Source: an uncultured Aquitalea sp. (lineage in GTDB: Bacteria > Pseudomonadota > Gammaproteobacteria > Burkholderiales > Chromobacteriaceae). Taken from it: DNA of 64,000 nt. The stretch lies in the NCBI RefSeq assembly GCF_945957525.1, contig NZ_CAMFLA010000010.1, forward strand, positions 91,917 through 155,916, written 5' to 3'. A program made the position numbers and the translations under genes. The notes beneath the pieces were generated by a model, which was given only the letters and a program-made list of their open reading frames with translations, had not been told where the DNA came from and ran no database searches. Every line of letters starts with the position of its first letter. The stretch's first letter is position 1. This document shows, piece by piece, positions 25,605 to 36,070 of the stretch.

Positions 25605-25638
25605 GCCTTCGGCCAACCTTGTCAGGTTGGCCGAAGGC
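25605..25638. terminator. hairpin of two inverted TTGGCCGAA words between convergent genes
   Basis: A perfect 15-bp stem (25605-25619 with 25624-25638) and loop TGTC. Each arm contains the dispersed word (25608-25616 complement and 25627-25635). It sits between two convergent genes, 43 bases after one and 25 after the other, like a bidirectional terminator. There is no U-tract on either side, so termination strength is uncertain. Confidence 0.7.
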
Positions 25639-25662
25639 TGACAGGACGCTATCCAACGAGCT

Positions 25663-26097
25663 TTACTGACGCGGCGGCGCCAGGCAGTTGTTGCCCTCGA
25701 AGCTCACCGACTCCACCTCCTGCGTCTTCTTGTCCACCACAAAGTTGGTGACGCAGCGGTAAGTCATCACACCGCCCCCAGTCATGCCGTCGTACACCCA
25801 GCGCCCCGGCGTTTCAATCACGCGGGACTGACCGTTGTCGTTCACCGTGATGCGGGTGCCCGGCTCATAACGGCGGTTCTCGAACATCGGCTGCTGCTGG
25901 ACGGAAGATTTGTTGTAGGTGTAGAGGGTATTGCCGTTGGGCATGGTCATCGTCTTGTCCGGCGCCCCCCAGGTGGCCAGCAACTCATTGGCGTCCCTGC
26001 CTTGCCACGCATATACCTTTTGCGCATAGCCCTCCTTGGTGGGCAGGCTGCCGCAAGCGGCGGTCAACAAGGCCAGCAGGCCTATCCATTTTTTCAT
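25663..26097 (-). CDS. small lipoprotein of unknown function
   Basis: A 144-residue lipoprotein: MKKWIGLLALLTAAC with the lipobox TAAC, then GSLPTKEGYAQKV. Repeated features are WGAPDKTMTMPNG, a tyrosine-rich strand (LYTYNKSS), and two conserved-looking cysteines in YRCVTNF and GNNCLAPP that could form a disulfide. The pattern W-G-x-P and 'NG-x-x-x-Y-Y' resembles BamE/SmpA-like small lipoproteins, but the match is not firm. The ATG at 26097 is chosen by the spacing of GAAGGGA; two upstream starts are possible. Confidence 0.7.
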   Translation of the reverse strand: MKKWIGLLALLTAACGSLPTKEGYAQKVYAWQGRDANELLATWGAPDKTMTMPNGNTLYTYNKSSVQQQPMFENRRYEPGTRITVNDNGQSRVIETPGRWVYDGMTGGGVMTYRCVTNFVVDKKTQEVESVSFEGNNCLAPPRQ

Positions 26098-26183
26098 GCG
26101 CATTCCCTTCAAAAACTATTCCCAAAGCTTAGCCCAATGGGCCGGCAAACCCCATAGACCAGCGCAAACGATGCCGGTTCAGC

Positions 26184-26212
26184 CAAAAAAAACGCCGCCC
26201 GAAGGCGGCGTT
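26184..26212 (-). terminator. terminator after sucCD
   Basis: Stem AACGCCGCC/GGCGGCGTT (26191-26199 with 26204-26212), loop CGAA, followed on the minus strand by a run of T (complement of 26185-26192). It ends the long TCA transcript 24 bases after sucD. Confidence 0.88.
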
Positions 26213-26235
26213 CTTGCGTCAGGCGTGAAGCCGGA

Positions 26236-27120
26236 TCAGATCATGCCCTTGGACTTCAAGAGTTCAAACATGGTCTTGCCGATTTCAGCCGGGCTGCGGG
26301 TGTAAGCAATGCCAGCCTTCTCGAAGGCCTTGAACTTCTCTTCCGCAGTACCCTTGCCGCCGGAGATGATGGCGCCGGCATGGCCCATGCGCTTGCCCTT
26401 CGGCGCAGTAACACCGGCGATGTAGCCAACTACCGGCTTGGTCACGTAGGCCTTGGCGAACTCGGCCGCTTCTTCTTCGGCGGTGCCGCCGATTTCACCG
26501 ATCATCACGATGGCGTCGGTGTCCGGATCGTCCTGGAACAGCTTCAGGGCGTCGATGTGGCTAGTGCCCGGGATCGGGTCGCCGCCGATACCGATACAAG
26601 TGGACTGACCCAGACCCAGCGCGGTGGTTTGCGCCACGGCTTCATAGGTCAGGGTGCCGGAACGGGACACGATGCCGATACGGCCCGGGTTGTGGATGTG
26701 CCACGGCATGATGCCGATCTTGCACTCGCCCGGGGTGATGATGCCGGGGCAGTTCGGGCCGATCAGGCGTACGCCGGCTTCGTCAACGGCCTTCTTCACG
26801 TACAGCATGTCCAGGGTGGGCACGCCTTCGGTGATGCAGACAATCAGCTTCACGCCGCTGTCCACGGCTTCCAGGATGGAGTCCTTGGCGAAAGCCGCCG
26901 GAACGTAGATCACGGAAGCGTCAGCCTGGGTTTGACGCACGGCGTCCTTCATGGTGTTGAACACCGGCAGACCCAGATGCTCGGAACCGCCCTTGCCCGG
27001 CGTTACGCCGCCCACAACCTTGGTGCCTACCTTCAGCGCCTGTTCAGCGTGGAAAGTGCCGTTCTTGCCGGTGAAACCTTGCACCAGCACTTTGGTGTCT
27101 TTGTTTACCAATACGCTCAT
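26236..27120 (-). CDS. sucD: succinate-CoA ligase (ADP-forming) alpha subunit
   Basis: A 294-residue subunit that binds CoA in its N-terminal Rossmann domain and carries the phosphohistidine. Visible blocks are [46 protein letters not shown] and [13 protein letters not shown] with the active histidine. It couples succinyl-CoA hydrolysis to ATP formation in the TCA cycle. AAGGA precedes the ATG. It starts 27 bases after sucC and is the last gene of the cluster. Confidence 0.97.
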   Translation of the reverse strand: MSVLVNKDTKVLVQGFTGKNGTFHAEQALKVGTKVVGGVTPGKGGSEHLGLPVFNTMKDAVRQTQADASVIYVPAAFAKDSILEAVDSGVKLIVCITEGVPTLDMLYVKKAVDEAGVRLIGPNCPGIITPGECKIGIMPWHIHNPGRIGIVSRSGTLTYEAVAQTTALGLGQSTCIGIGGDPIPGTSHIDALKLFQDDPDTDAIVMIGEIGGTAEEEAAEFAKAYVTKPVVGYIAGVTAPKGKRMGHAGAIISGGKGTAEEKFKAFEKAGIAYTRSPAEIGKTMFELLKSKGMI

Positions 27121-27147
27121 TTTGAAATCCTTATGCGGTGCAGGTGA

Positions 27148-28317
27148 TTAGAGGGCAGCCACGGCGGCGACGATTTTCTCGGCGGCGTCGTTCAGACCTT
27201 GGGCGGAAACCAGCTTCAGGCCGGATTCATCCAGCAGCTTGGCGCCCAGTTCGGCGTTGTTGCCTTCCAGACGAACCACGACCGGCACGGTCACGTTCAC
27301 TTCCTTCACTGCAGCGATAATGGCTTCGGCAATCATGTCGCAACGCACGATGCCGCCGAAGATGTTGATCAGCACGCCCTTCACGGAGGTGTCGGCCAGA
27401 ATCAGCTTGAACGCTTCGATCACGCGTTCCTTGGTGGCGCCGCCGCCCACGTCCAGGAAGTTGGCCGGCTGGCCGCCCTTCAGCTTGATGATGTCCATGG
27501 TGGCCATAGCCAGGCCGGCGCCGTTCACCATGCAGCCGATGTTGCCTTCCAGCGCCACGTAGTTCAGGTCGAATTCGGAAGCCTTCACTTCACGCTCGTT
27601 CTCCTGGCTCTTGTCGCGCTGAGCCAGCAGGGCCGGGTGGCGGTACAGGGCGTTGGAATCGAGGTTGATCTTGCCGTCCACGCAAGCCAGCTGGCCGTTT
27701 TCGCGCAGCGCCAGCGGGTTTACTTCGAACAGGGCGAAGTCGTTTTCAACGAAAGCCTTGTAAGCGCCCAGCATCAGCTTGGCGAAAGCGGCAACCTGGT
27801 CGCCCTTCAGCTCCAGCGCGAAAGCCGCGTCGCGAGCCTGGAACGGCTGCATGCCGACCAGCGGATCGATTTCGATCTTGATGATCTTTTCCGGGGTCTC
27901 TTCGGCAACCTTTTCGATTTCCACGCCGCCTTCGGTGGACACCATGAACACCACGCGCTGGCTGCCGCGGTCAACCACGGCGCCCAGGTAGAGTTCGCGC
28001 TGTACCGGGTACATGTCTTCGCATACCAGCACGCTGTTCACCGGCTGGCCGGCTGCGTCGGTCTGGTAGGTCACCAGATTGGTGCCGATCAGGCCTTTGG
28101 CGATTTCCGCGGCTTCTTCGCGGCTCTTTACCACTTTCACGCCACCTGCCTTGCCGCGACCACCGGCATGCACCTGGGCCTTGACGACGGCGAATTTGCC
28201 GCCCAGTTTGTCGTAAGCAGCAGCGGCTTCTTCCGGCGTGGTGGCCAGAATGCCCTGTTGTACCGGCAAGCCGTATTTGGCCAGCAGCTCTTTCGCTTGG
28301 TATTCGTGCAGGTTCAT
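27148..28317 (-). CDS. sucC: succinate-CoA ligase (ADP-forming) beta subunit
   Basis: A 389-residue subunit with an ATP-grasp fold (about 1-240) binding nucleotide and succinate, and a C-terminal domain meeting Suc[40 protein letters not shown] and [13 protein letters not shown] are family hallmarks. AAAGGAAA precedes the ATG. It is separated from lpdA by about 370 bases that hold a small membrane-protein gene. Confidence 0.97.
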   Translation of the reverse strand: MNLHEYQAKELLAKYGLPVQQGILATTPEEAAAAYDKLGGKFAVVKAQVHAGGRGKAGGVKVVKSREEAAEIAKGLIGTNLVTYQTDAAGQPVNSVLVCEDMYPVQRELYLGAVVDRGSQRVVFMVSTEGGVEIEKVAEETPEKIIKIEIDPLVGMQPFQARDAAFALELKGDQVAAFAKLMLGAYKAFVENDFALFEVNPLALRENGQLACVDGKINLDSNALYRHPALLAQRDKSQENEREVKASEFDLNYVALEGNIGCMVNGAGLAMATMDIIKLKGGQPANFLDVGGGATKERVIEAFKLILADTSVKGVLINIFGGIVRCDMIAEAIIAAVKEVNVTVPVVVRLEGNNAELGAKLLDESGLKLVSAQGLNDAAEKIVAAVAAL

Positions 28318-28416
28318 CTATGGTTTCCTTTCGGTGGAAATCAGATGGAGGCTCGGCCCCATCCTAATCTGCTTCCGCCGCATTTGCGGCAGTCATTTTT
28401 ATTGTGGGGAAACGTT

Positions 28417-28668
28417 TTACCACCTTGTCAGTCCCCATAACAAGAGAGTTCCGACAAGCGCTACCCCCAGCGGCAAAGGCAGGCGGCCTCTCGCCTTTCC
28501 TGAACAGATAAACACCGAACAGGGAAAACTAAGGGCCGCCACAAGCAACATAAGTCCATGCAAGCCATCAAGCGTACCCGCCTCGTCAAAGGCGATCTTT
28601 ATCACCCAGATCAGCGCGCCCACCATCAACAAGATCGCGATAATGGCCAAATACATGGTGATACTCAT
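28417..28668 (-). CDS. small hydrophobic membrane protein inside the TCA cluster
   Basis: An 83-residue predicted protein with two or three membrane helices (about 5-25, 38-55, 63-80) and a Lys/Arg-containing loop (GKARGRLPLP). It begins MSITMYLAIIAILLM and lies 17 bases after lpdA on the same strand, leaving about 100 bases to sucC. The ribosome binding site (GGCGGGAA) is weak. No family is recognised. Expression as part of the TCA transcript is likely; function is unknown. Confidence 0.55.
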   Translation of the reverse strand: MSITMYLAIIAILLMVGALIWVIKIAFDEAGTLDGLHGLMLLVAALSFPCSVFICSGKARGRLPLPLGVALVGTLLLWGLTRW

Positions 28669-28685
28669 GCAAGTTCCCGCCTAAC

Positions 28686-30119
28686 TTAACCGTGCAGCGC
28701 GCGCTTGTCGGCCGCCAGGGCAGCCTCGTGCACCACTTCGGACAAGGACGGGTGAGCATGGATGATGCGGGCCAAGTCTTCGCTGGCCGCCTTGAATTCC
28801 ATGGACACCACGCCTTCGCTCACCAGTTCGGACACCATCGGGCCAATCATGTGCAGGCCGAGGATGCGGTCGGTCTTGGCGCAAGCGAGGAGCTTCACCG
28901 TACCTTGCGCATGACCCATGCCCAGCGCGCGGCCGTTGGCGCCAAAACCGGAAGTGCCCTTCTTGTACTCGATGCCTTCGGCCTTGAGCTGTTCTTCGGT
29001 CTTGCCCACCCAGGCGATTTCCGGGCTGGTGTAGATCACCCACGGAATCACGCCGAAGTCGACGTGCGGCTTCTGACCGGCGATGCGTTCAGCCACGGCC
29101 ACGCCCTCTTCGGACGCCTTGTGCGCCAGCATCGGGCCGCGCACCACGTCGCCGATGGCCCAGATGCCCGGCAAGTTGGTGTGGCAGTGATCGTCCACGG
29201 CGATGAAGCCGCGCTCGTCCAGTTGCAGACCGACATTGTCCGCGCCAAGGCCGGCAGTGTTGGGCACGCGGCCGATGGAAACGATCAGCTTGTCAAACTC
29301 GACAGCGTGGCTTTCACCATTCAGCTCGTAGTTAACGGTAACGTGTTTCTTGGTGGCCTTGATCTCGCCAATCTTCACGCCCAGCTTGATATCCAGACCG
29401 GTATCCTTGGTCAGGGCCTTGAAGGCTTCCTTGGCGATCTGCTGGTCGGCTGCGGCGAGGAAGGTCGGCGCGGCTTCGAGGATGGTGACCTCCGCGCCAA
29501 GACGCTTCCACACGCTGCCCATTTCCAGGCCGATGACGCCGGCGCCGATCACGCCCAGGCGCTTGGGCACGGCGGAAAGCGCCAGCGCGCCTTCGTTGTC
29601 CAGCACCATGTGGTTGTCGGTGGGCACGCCCGGCAGCTGGCGCGGCGTGGAACCGGTAGCCAGAATCACGTGCGTGGCTTCCAGAGTGTCTACCACGGCG
29701 CCGTTGTCGCTCACTTCAATCAGCCACTTCTCGCCCTGACGGGCTTTCAGCGTGCCAAGACCGTGGATATTGGCGACCTTGTTCTTCTTGAACAGGAAGC
29801 TGATGCCGGCGGCGTTCTTGCTGATGATGCCGTTCTTGCGTTCCAGCATCTTGGCCACGTCGATCTTGGCGCTGGAAGCGGTGATGCCGTGATTGGCGAA
29901 CTCATGCTGGATGGCATGGAAGTTTTCCGAAGACTGCAGCAGCGCCTTGGAGGGAATGCAACCCACATTCAGGCAGGTGCCGCCGAGGCTGGGCTTGCCT
30001 TCCGGGTTCTTGAAAGCATCCACGCAAGCGGTGCTGAAGCCGAGCTGGGCAGCGCGGATGGCCGCCACATAGCCGCCAGGGCCGCCGCCGATCACTACCA
30101 CATCAAACTGTTGGCTCAT
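28686..30119 (-). CDS. lpdA: dihydrolipoyl dehydrogenase (E3)
   Basis: A 477-residue flavoprotein that reoxidises the lipoyl group of the 2-oxoglutarate dehydrogenase complex with NAD+. It has the FAD motif [11 protein letters not shown], redox-active disulfide [15 protein letters not shown] (about residues 47-61), NAD motif [25 protein letters not shown], and the C-terminal dimer motif with [13 protein letters not shown] precedes the ATG. Its place behind odhAB marks it as the E3 of this complex. Confidence 0.97.
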   Translation of the reverse strand: MSQQFDVVVIGGGPGGYVAAIRAAQLGFSTACVDAFKNPEGKPSLGGTCLNVGCIPSKALLQSSENFHAIQHEFANHGITASSAKIDVAKMLERKNGIISKNAAGISFLFKKNKVANIHGLGTLKARQGEKWLIEVSDNGAVVDTLEATHVILATGSTPRQLPGVPTDNHMVLDNEGALALSAVPKRLGVIGAGVIGLEMGSVWKRLGAEVTILEAAPTFLAAADQQIAKEAFKALTKDTGLDIKLGVKIGEIKATKKHVTVNYELNGESHAVEFDKLIVSIGRVPNTAGLGADNVGLQLDERGFIAVDDHCHTNLPGIWAIGDVVRGPMLAHKASEEGVAVAERIAGQKPHVDFGVIPWVIYTSPEIAWVGKTEEQLKAEGIEYKKGTSGFGANGRALGMGHAQGTVKLLACAKTDRILGLHMIGPMVSELVSEGVVSMEFKAASEDLARIIHAHPSLSEVVHEAALAADKRALHG

Positions 30120-30136
30120 TGGTTCGTCCTTGTTTT

Positions 30137-30322
30137 TCAGATCTTGCCGACTTTGAACAGCAAGAGGCCGAAAGCGATCATGAACAACGCGATGATGATC
30201 TTGCCAACGAAGGTGTAGGTGTCTTCGCGAATGCCGCGCTGCCGTTTTTTCCAGGTGAGGAAGCCGATTGCGACACCGGCGAGCAGGGAGGCCACGGCGT
30301 AAAGCCAGTCGGGCAGGATCAT
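30137..30322 (-). CDS. small two-helix membrane protein between odhB and lpdA
   Basis: A 61-residue protein: helix 1 about 7-24 ([18 protein letters not shown]), a basic cytoplasmic loop [10 protein letters not shown], helix 2 about 38-58. TGGAG lies 6 bases before the ATG, a good ribosome binding site. It starts 54 bases after odhB and ends 17 bases before lpdA, so it is almost certainly cotranscribed with them. No family is recognised and the role is unknown. Confidence 0.7.
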   Translation of the reverse strand: MILPDWLYAVASLLAGVAIGFLTWKKRQRGIREDTYTFVGKIIIALFMIAFGLLLFKVGKI

Positions 30323-30376
30323 TGCGTCTCCATTACAGGTTCGAAAGGGCCGGAAGCGCGCTTCCGGCCTATGTGA

Positions 30377-31624
30377 TTACAGGTCGAGGATCAGGCGGGC
30401 CGGATCTTCAATGGCGTCCTTGATGGCCACCAGGCTCAACACGGCTTCGCGGCCGTCGATGATGCGGTGGTCGTACGACTGGGCAAGGTACATCATCGGG
30501 CGCACCACCACTTGACCATTCTCAACCACAGCGCGCTCCTTGGTGGCGTGCATGCCGAGAATGGCGGACTGCGGCGGGTTGATGATCGGGGTGGACATCA
30601 TGGAACCGAAGGTGCCGCCGTTGGAGATGGTGTAGGTGCCGCCGGTGAGCTCTTCAACGGTCAGCTTGCCTTCCTGGGCACGTTTGCCGAAGTCGGCGAT
30701 CTGCTTTTCGATCTCGGCCAGGCTCAGCTGGTCGGCGTTGCGGATCACCGGCACCACCAGACCGCGCGGGCTACCCACGGCCACGCCGATGTCGAAGTAA
30801 CCGTGGTAGATGATGTTGTTGCCGTCCACGGACGCATTGACGATCGGGTACTTCTTCAGCGCGGAGACCACGGCCTTCACGAAGAAGCCCATGAAGCCCA
30901 GCTTGATGCCGTGCTCTTTCTCGAACTTGTCCTTGTACTTGTTGCGCAGGTCCATCACCGGCTTCATGTTCACTTCATTGAAGGTGGTGAGGATGGCATT
31001 GGTCTGTTGCGACAGCACCAGACGCTCAGCCACGCGCTGGCGCAGGCGGGACATCGGTACGGCCTGCTCCGGACGGCCGGCCAGCATGCTGGACACGTTC
31101 ACGGCGGCCGGCGTGGTGCTCAGCGCGGCGCCGCCCACTGCGGCAGCCGGGGACAGCACCGGGCCGGCCTGGGCCGGGGCAGCCGGCTTGGCGGCGGCGG
31201 CCACGTCTTCCTTCAGGATACGGCCGTCGCGGCCGGAACCGGCCACGTTGGCCAGGTTGACGCCGGTTTCAGCGGCCAGTTTGGCCGCGGACGGCATGGC
31301 CGGCGCGCCTGCGGCGGCAACCGGAGCCGGCGCGGCGGCGGCCGGAGCAGGAGCGGCAGCGGCCGGAGCGGCTGCGCCTGCGGTGGCGGCGGTGTCGATA
31401 CGAGCGATCAGTTGGCCGGATACCACGGTAGCGCCGTCCTGTTCGATGATTTCAACCAGCACGCCGGCTTGCGGCGCCGGCAGTTCCAGCACCACCTTGT
31501 CGGTTTCCAGATCGATGACATTTTCGTCGCGGTTGACGAATTCGCCGGCCTTCTTGTGCCAGGTCATCAGGGTGGCTTCGGAAACGGATTCCGGCAGTTG
31601 GGGGACTTTGACTTCAATCAGCAT
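30377..31624 (-). CDS. odhB: dihydrolipoyllysine succinyltransferase (E2 of 2-oxoglutarate dehydrogenase)
   Basis: Also called sucB; 415 residues. The N-terminal lipoyl domain (1-75) has the lipoylated lysine in ETDKVVLE (Lys43). A long Ala/Pro-rich linker (about 80-115) leads to a peripheral subunit-binding domain ([14 protein letters not shown] to RILKEDV). The catalytic domain follows (about 185-415) with [12 protein letters not shown] near the end. The ATG at 31624 has GGAG at the right distance; an ATG four codons upstream is less well placed. It forms the core to which OdhA and LpdA bind. Confidence 0.96.
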   Translation of the reverse strand: MLIEVKVPQLPESVSEATLMTWHKKAGEFVNRDENVIDLETDKVVLELPAPQAGVLVEIIEQDGATVVSGQLIARIDTAATAGAAAPAAAAPAPAAAAPAPVAAAGAPAMPSAAKLAAETGVNLANVAGSGRDGRILKEDVAAAAKPAAPAQAGPVLSPAAAVGGAALSTTPAAVNVSSMLAGRPEQAVPMSRLRQRVAERLVLSQQTNAILTTFNEVNMKPVMDLRNKYKDKFEKEHGIKLGFMGFFVKAVVSALKKYPIVNASVDGNNIIYHGYFDIGVAVGSPRGLVVPVIRNADQLSLAEIEKQIADFGKRAQEGKLTVEELTGGTYTISNGGTFGSMMSTPIINPPQSAILGMHATKERAVVENGQVVVRPMMYLAQSYDHRIIDGREAVLSLVAIKDAIEDPARLILDL

Positions 31625-31687
31625 GTTCTTCTCCATGGCGGGGCGGCTGGCGGGCCGCCCCCATCTTTTGACTGGTTAGGCGAGAGC

Positions 31688-34516
31688 TTACTTGGCAACC
31701 GACATGGCTTCTTCGACGAAGGACTTGAGCTGGGCGATGTGCTTGCTCATGTAACCCACGGCCGGGGAAGCGGACGACGGACGGCCGGCGAAGGACAAGA
31801 ACTGCTTGCCGATCAACAGGCCCTCAAGGCGATGGCGGATCTGGTACCAGGCACCTTGGTTGCGCGGCTCTTCTTGCACCCACATCACTTCCTTGGCTTG
31901 CGTGTAGCGCGCCAGTTCGGCGGCCACTTGCTCGGTCGGGAAGGGATACAGCTGTTCCACGCGCACAATGGCGATGTCGTCTTCCAGGCCCTTTTCCTTG
32001 CGGGCGGCGGCAAGGTCGTAATACACCTGGCCGGCGCACAGCAACACACGCTTCACTTTCTTCGGATCCTGTGCCGTGCTGTCGCCGATCACCGGGCGGA
32101 AACTGCCGCTGGTGAAGGCTTCGATCGGGCTCATGGAGTCCTTGAAGCGCAGCAGGCGCTTGGACAGGAAGATCACCAGCGGCTTGCGGTACGGGCGCAG
32201 CACCTGACGGCGCAGCACGTGGAACATCTGGCTGGCTTCGGACGGCATCACGATCTGCATATTGTGCTCGGCGCACAGTTGCAGCCAGCGCTCCAGGCGG
32301 GCGGAGGAGTGCTCCGGACCCTGGCCGTCGTAGCCGTGCGGCAGGATAGTGGTCAGGCCGCACAGACGGCCCCACTTGGTCTCGCCGGAGGAAATGAACT
32401 GGTCGATGGCCACCTGGGCGCCGTTGGCGAAGTCGCCAAACTGGGCTTCCCAGATCACCAGCTTGTCCGGAGCGGAGCAGGCATAGCCGTATTCATAGGC
32501 CAGTACCGCTTCTTCGTTCAGGATGGAGTCGATCACCAGGAAGTCGCCCTGGTTGTCGGACAGATTGCGCAGCGGCACATAAGAGCCCTGATCCCAGCGC
32601 TCGCGGTTCTGGTCGTGCAGCACGGCATGGCGGTGGGAGAAGGTGCCGCGGCCGGAGTCTTCGCCGGACAGACGTACACCGAAACCGTTGGTCACCAGAC
32701 TGGCGTAAGCCAGCGTCTCGGCCATGCCCCAGTCGGCGTTTTGTTCGCCGGCGGCCATCGCCTTGCGGGCGGCCAGTACTTTTTGCACGGTCGGGTGCGG
32801 CTTGAAGCCTTCCGGCACAGCGGTCAGCTTGTCGGTCAGGCGGATGATGTCGGCCTGCGGCAAGGAGGTGTCGGTCGGGTGCGCCCAGTGCGTGCCCATG
32901 TACTGGCTCCAGTCCAACGCATGTTCGCGGCGGTAGTTGGTGAGGGCGGTCTGCTCCACGTGCTCGCCCTTGTCCAGCGCATCGCGGTAGGCCTGGATCA
33001 TGGCCTCCGCTTCTTCCGCCTTCAACACGCCTTCCTGCACCAGACGCTCGGCGTACATGGCGCGCACGCCCTGATGCTTGGCGATCTTCTTGTACATCAT
33101 CGGCTGGGTCAGGAAGGGATCGTCGCCCTCGTTGTGGCCCAGTTTGCGATAGCACACCAGATCGATCACCACATCCTTGTTGAAGGTCATGCGGTAATCG
33201 AGCGCGGCCTGCATCACGTAACAGACGGCTTCCGGATCGTCGCCATTAACGTGGAGGATCGGAGCCTCCACCATTTTGGCCACGTCGGTACAGTACAGCG
33301 TGGAACGCATGTCGCGCGTGTCGGAAGTGGTAAAGCCCACCTGGTTGTTGATCACGATGTGAATCGTGCCGCCCGTGCCGTAGCCGCGGGTTTGAGACAG
33401 GTTGAACGTACCCTGGTTGACGCCCAGGCCCCCGAATGCGGAGTCGCCGTGAATCAGCACAGGCACGCAGGATTTGCGATCGTTGTCCTTGCGGCGGTCC
33501 TGACGTGCGCGCACGGAACCTTCCACCACTGGGTTGACGATTTCCAGATGGGACGGGTTGAACGCCAGCGACACGTGCATCGGACCATTGGCGGTCGGGA
33601 TGTCGGAGGAGAAGCCCATGTGGTACTTCACGTCGCCGGACGCCATTTGCTGGGCGGCCTTGCCTTCGAATTCGGCAAACAGGTCGCGCGGCAGTTTGCC
33701 CAGCGTGTTGACCAATACGTTCAGACGGCCGCGGTGGGCCATGCCGATGATCAGTTCTTGTACGCCCTGGCCGGTGCCGGCCTGAATCAGGTAGTCCAGC
33801 GCTGCAATGGTGGATTCGCCGCCTTCCAGCGAGAAGCGCTTCTGGCCCACGTACTTGGTGTGCAGGTAGCGTTCCAGCGTTTCGGCCGCGGTAATCTGCT
33901 TGAGGATGCGCTGCTTCTTGGCCGCGTCATAGCGCGGGGTGGACAGATCGCCTTCAAAGCGTTTCTGCACCCAGTGCTTTTCGTCGGACTTGGTGATGTG
34001 CATGAACTCCAGACCGATATTGCCGCAGTAGGTCTGTTTCAGGCGGGAAATGATGTCGGACAAGGGCAGCTTCTGCGGGCCCACCAGCGAGCCCACATTG
34101 AACTGCACCGCCATGTCGGCGTCGGTCAGGCCATGAGTGGCCGGATCCAGTTCCACCATGGCGGCCTGATCCATGCGCTTGAGCGGGTCGAGATTGGCCT
34201 GACGCGAACCCAGTACACGGTAAGCCGAAATCAACTTGAGCACGCCCACCTGCTTCTGCATGGTCTCCCACTCACCCACCGCGCTGCTGCGCTGGCCGGC
34301 AATCGGCTTCTTGGCCAACTGGATGAAGGATTCCTGAATCGGCTGGTGCGGAACGTCGCGCTCCGCCGCGCCCGGGGACTGGGCCAGCTTGTCGAAATAG
34401 TCACGCCATTCGGCGGGCACCGAGTTGGGATCAGCGAGGTACTGCTCGTACAGCTCCTCGATGAACGGTGCATTCCCACCGAACAGGTAGGAATGACTGT
34501 ACATGGATTGCATCAT
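31688..34516 (-). CDS. odhA: 2-oxoglutarate dehydrogenase E1 component
   Basis: Also called sucA; a 942-residue thiamine-diphosphate enzyme that decarboxylates 2-oxoglutarate and succinylates the lipoyl group of OdhB. The start shows the E1 N-terminal region (SYLFGGNAPFIEELYEQYL). IGMAHRGRLNVL, HGDSAFGGLGVNQGTFNLS, and later SHRHAVLHDQN and LPHGYDGQGPEHSSAR are family blocks. Length is normal. AAAGGG lies 9 bases before the ATG at 34516; the second codon is also ATG. It lies about 60 bases upstream of odhB. Confidence 0.97.
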   Translation of the reverse strand: MMQSMYSHSYLFGGNAPFIEELYEQYLADPNSVPAEWRDYFDKLAQSPGAAERDVPHQPIQESFIQLAKKPIAGQRSSAVGEWETMQKQVGVLKLISAYRVLGSRQANLDPLKRMDQAAMVELDPATHGLTDADMAVQFNVGSLVGPQKLPLSDIISRLKQTYCGNIGLEFMHITKSDEKHWVQKRFEGDLSTPRYDAAKKQRILKQITAAETLERYLHTKYVGQKRFSLEGGESTIAALDYLIQAGTGQGVQELIIGMAHRGRLNVLVNTLGKLPRDLFAEFEGKAAQQMASGDVKYHMGFSSDIPTANGPMHVSLAFNPSHLEIVNPVVEGSVRARQDRRKDNDRKSCVPVLIHGDSAFGGLGVNQGTFNLSQTRGYGTGGTIHIVINNQVGFTTSDTRDMRSTLYCTDVAKMVEAPILHVNGDDPEAVCYVMQAALDYRMTFNKDVVIDLVCYRKLGHNEGDDPFLTQPMMYKKIAKHQGVRAMYAERLVQEGVLKAEEAEAMIQAYRDALDKGEHVEQTALTNYRREHALDWSQYMGTHWAHPTDTSLPQADIIRLTDKLTAVPEGFKPHPTVQKVLAARKAMAAGEQNADWGMAETLAYASLVTNGFGVRLSGEDSGRGTFSHRHAVLHDQNRERWDQGSYVPLRNLSDNQGDFLVIDSILNEEAVLAYEYGYACSAPDKLVIWEAQFGDFANGAQVAIDQFISSGETKWGRLCGLTTILPHGYDGQGPEHSSARLERWLQLCAEHNMQIVMPSEASQMFHVLRRQVLRPYRKPLVIFLSKRLLRFKDSMSPIEAFTSGSFRPVIGDSTAQDPKKVKRVLLCAGQVYYDLAAARKEKGLEDDIAIVRVEQLYPFPTEQVAAELARYTQAKEVMWVQEEPRNQGAWYQIRHRLEGLLIGKQFLSFAGRPSSASPAVGYMSKHIAQLKSFVEEAMSVAK

Positions 34517-34717
34517 TGTTCGACCCTTTGTTTTCTACATTGCAGCGTGGAGAAAGCGTTGTGGAAAAGACGCAGCAAGGGCTTCACTCAAGGGGGAAAA
34601 CCGTCTCCGTTCTTTTCCGCAGCGCTCTGTCGGCGTCTGTCGTTTCGGCGCCGGCCAACAGGCCGGGTAGTACGAAAAGGTTGGCCGAAGCGCCTTCGGC
34701 CAACCTTTCAAACAAGC
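34517..34717. other. gltA-odhA intergenic region
   Basis: 200 bases between gltA and odhA on the minus strand. It holds the gltA hairpin (34676-34708) and the odhA leader. No other gene or clear promoter hexamers were seen, but the terminator implies that odhA has its own promoter here. Confidence 0.4.
34676..34708 (-). terminator. gltA terminator made of two inverted TTGGCCGAA words
   Basis: A perfect 15-bp stem (34676-34690 with 34694-34708) with loop CGC. Each arm is a copy of the dispersed word (34681-34689 and the complement of 34695-34703). On the minus strand it lies 10 bases after the gltA stop and the stem runs into TTTT. This is the same use of paired uptake words as terminators that is known from Neisseria. 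Confidence 0.8.
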
Positions 34718-36007
34718 TTAACGCTTGGAGATTTCCTGTACGTCGCGACGCGGAGCGCCGGTGTACAGCTGACGCGGACGACCAATCTTCATGCCCGGAT
34801 CAGCGATCATTTCGCTCCAGTGAGCGATCCAGCCCACGGTGCGGGCCAGCGCGAAGATCGGGGTGAACATGGATACCGGGATGCCGATGGCGGACAACAC
34901 GATGCCGGAGTAGAAGTCCACGTTCGGGTAGAGCTTGCGCTCGATGAAGTACGGATCTTCCAGGGCGATCTTTTCCAGCGCCATTGCCAGCTTGAACTTC
35001 GGATCGTTGTGCAGACCCAGTTCTTGCAGCACTTCGTCGCAGGTCTGCTTCATGATGGCGGCGCGCGGGTCCATGTTTTTGTACACGCGGTGGCCGAAGC
35101 CCATCAGCTTGTAGCGCTTGTCCTTCACGCCTTGCATGAAGTCGGCCACGTTGTCGACGCTGCCGATTTCATCCAGCATCTTCAGCACGGCTTCGTTGGC
35201 GCCGCCGTGGGACGGGCCCCACAGGCAGGCGATACCGGCGGCGATACATGCGAACGGGTTGGCGCCGGAGGAGCCGGCCAGACGTACGGTGGAGGTGGAA
35301 GCGTTTTGCTCGTGGTCGGCGTGCAGGGTGAAGATGCGATCCAGCGCGCGGGCCAGCACCGGGTTCACCTTGTACTCTTCGCACGGGGTGGAGAACATCA
35401 TGTGCAGGAAGTTCTCGGCGTAGGTCAGACCATTCTTCGGATAGGAGAACGGCAAGCCCTTGTTGTAGCGGTACGCCTGGGCGGCGATGGTCGGCAGCTT
35501 GGCTACCAGACGATGCGCGGAGATACGGCGGTGTTCCGGGTTGGCGATATCCAGGGAGTCATGGTAGAAGGCGGACAGCGCGCCCACTACGCCCACCATC
35601 ACAGCCATCGGGTGCGCGTCGCGACGGAAACCCTTGAACAGGCTCATCAGCTGATCGTGCAGCATGTTGTGGCGCATGATGCCGCGCTCGAATTCCTTGC
35701 GCTGGTCTGCGGTCGGCAGTTCGCCGTTCAGCAGCAGGTAGCAGACTTCGAGGTAGTCGCTCTTCTCGGCCAGTTGCTCGATCGGGTAGCCGCGGTAGTA
35801 CAGCTGGCCCAGATCGCCGTCGATGAAGGTGATGCCGGATTCGCAGCTGGCGGTAGCCAGGAAGCCCGGGTCGAAGGTGAACATGCCGGTCTTGGCGAAG
35901 GTGCGAATATCAACGACGTCCGGACCCAAGGTGCCGCCCAGTACGGGCAGTTCCAGGTTTTCCTTGCCGTCGTTGTAAGTGAGCGTCACTTTGCGGTTGT
36001 TTTCCAC
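34718..36007 (-). CDS. gltA: citrate synthase (type II, hexameric)
   Basis: A 429-residue enzyme condensing oxaloacetate and acetyl-CoA. Landmarks are the N-terminal beta domain ([15 protein letters not shown]), [22 protein letters not shown], the catalytic region [23 protein letters not shown] and [10 protein letters not shown] with active-site histidines, and [13 protein letters not shown]. Length and the N-terminal domain match the NADH-sensitive Gram-negative type. Translation starts with GTG at 36007, behind GGGAG. Confidence 0.97.
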   Translation of the reverse strand: MENNRKVTLTYNDGKENLELPVLGGTLGPDVVDIRTFAKTGMFTFDPGFLATASCESGITFIDGDLGQLYYRGYPIEQLAEKSDYLEVCYLLLNGELPTADQRKEFERGIMRHNMLHDQLMSLFKGFRRDAHPMAVMVGVVGALSAFYHDSLDIANPEHRRISAHRLVAKLPTIAAQAYRYNKGLPFSYPKNGLTYAENFLHMMFSTPCEEYKVNPVLARALDRIFTLHADHEQNASTSTVRLAGSSGANPFACIAAGIACLWGPSHGGANEAVLKMLDEIGSVDNVADFMQGVKDKRYKLMGFGHRVYKNMDPRAAIMKQTCDEVLQELGLHNDPKFKLAMALEKIALEDPYFIERKLYPNVDFYSGIVLSAIGIPVSMFTPIFALARTVGWIAHWSEMIADPGMKIGRPRQLYTGAPRRDVQEISKR

Positions 36008-36070
36008 AGCAATACTCCCAGTCAGTTGTTTTGTGGTGTTGTAATCGTTTTGGGCCCTGCACTCGTGCGA

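Noticed and set aside
31295..31395. GCC/GGC-rich tract near 31300
   Set aside because: It encodes the Ala/Pro linker of the E2 subunit between the lipoyl and binding domains, normal for OdhB.
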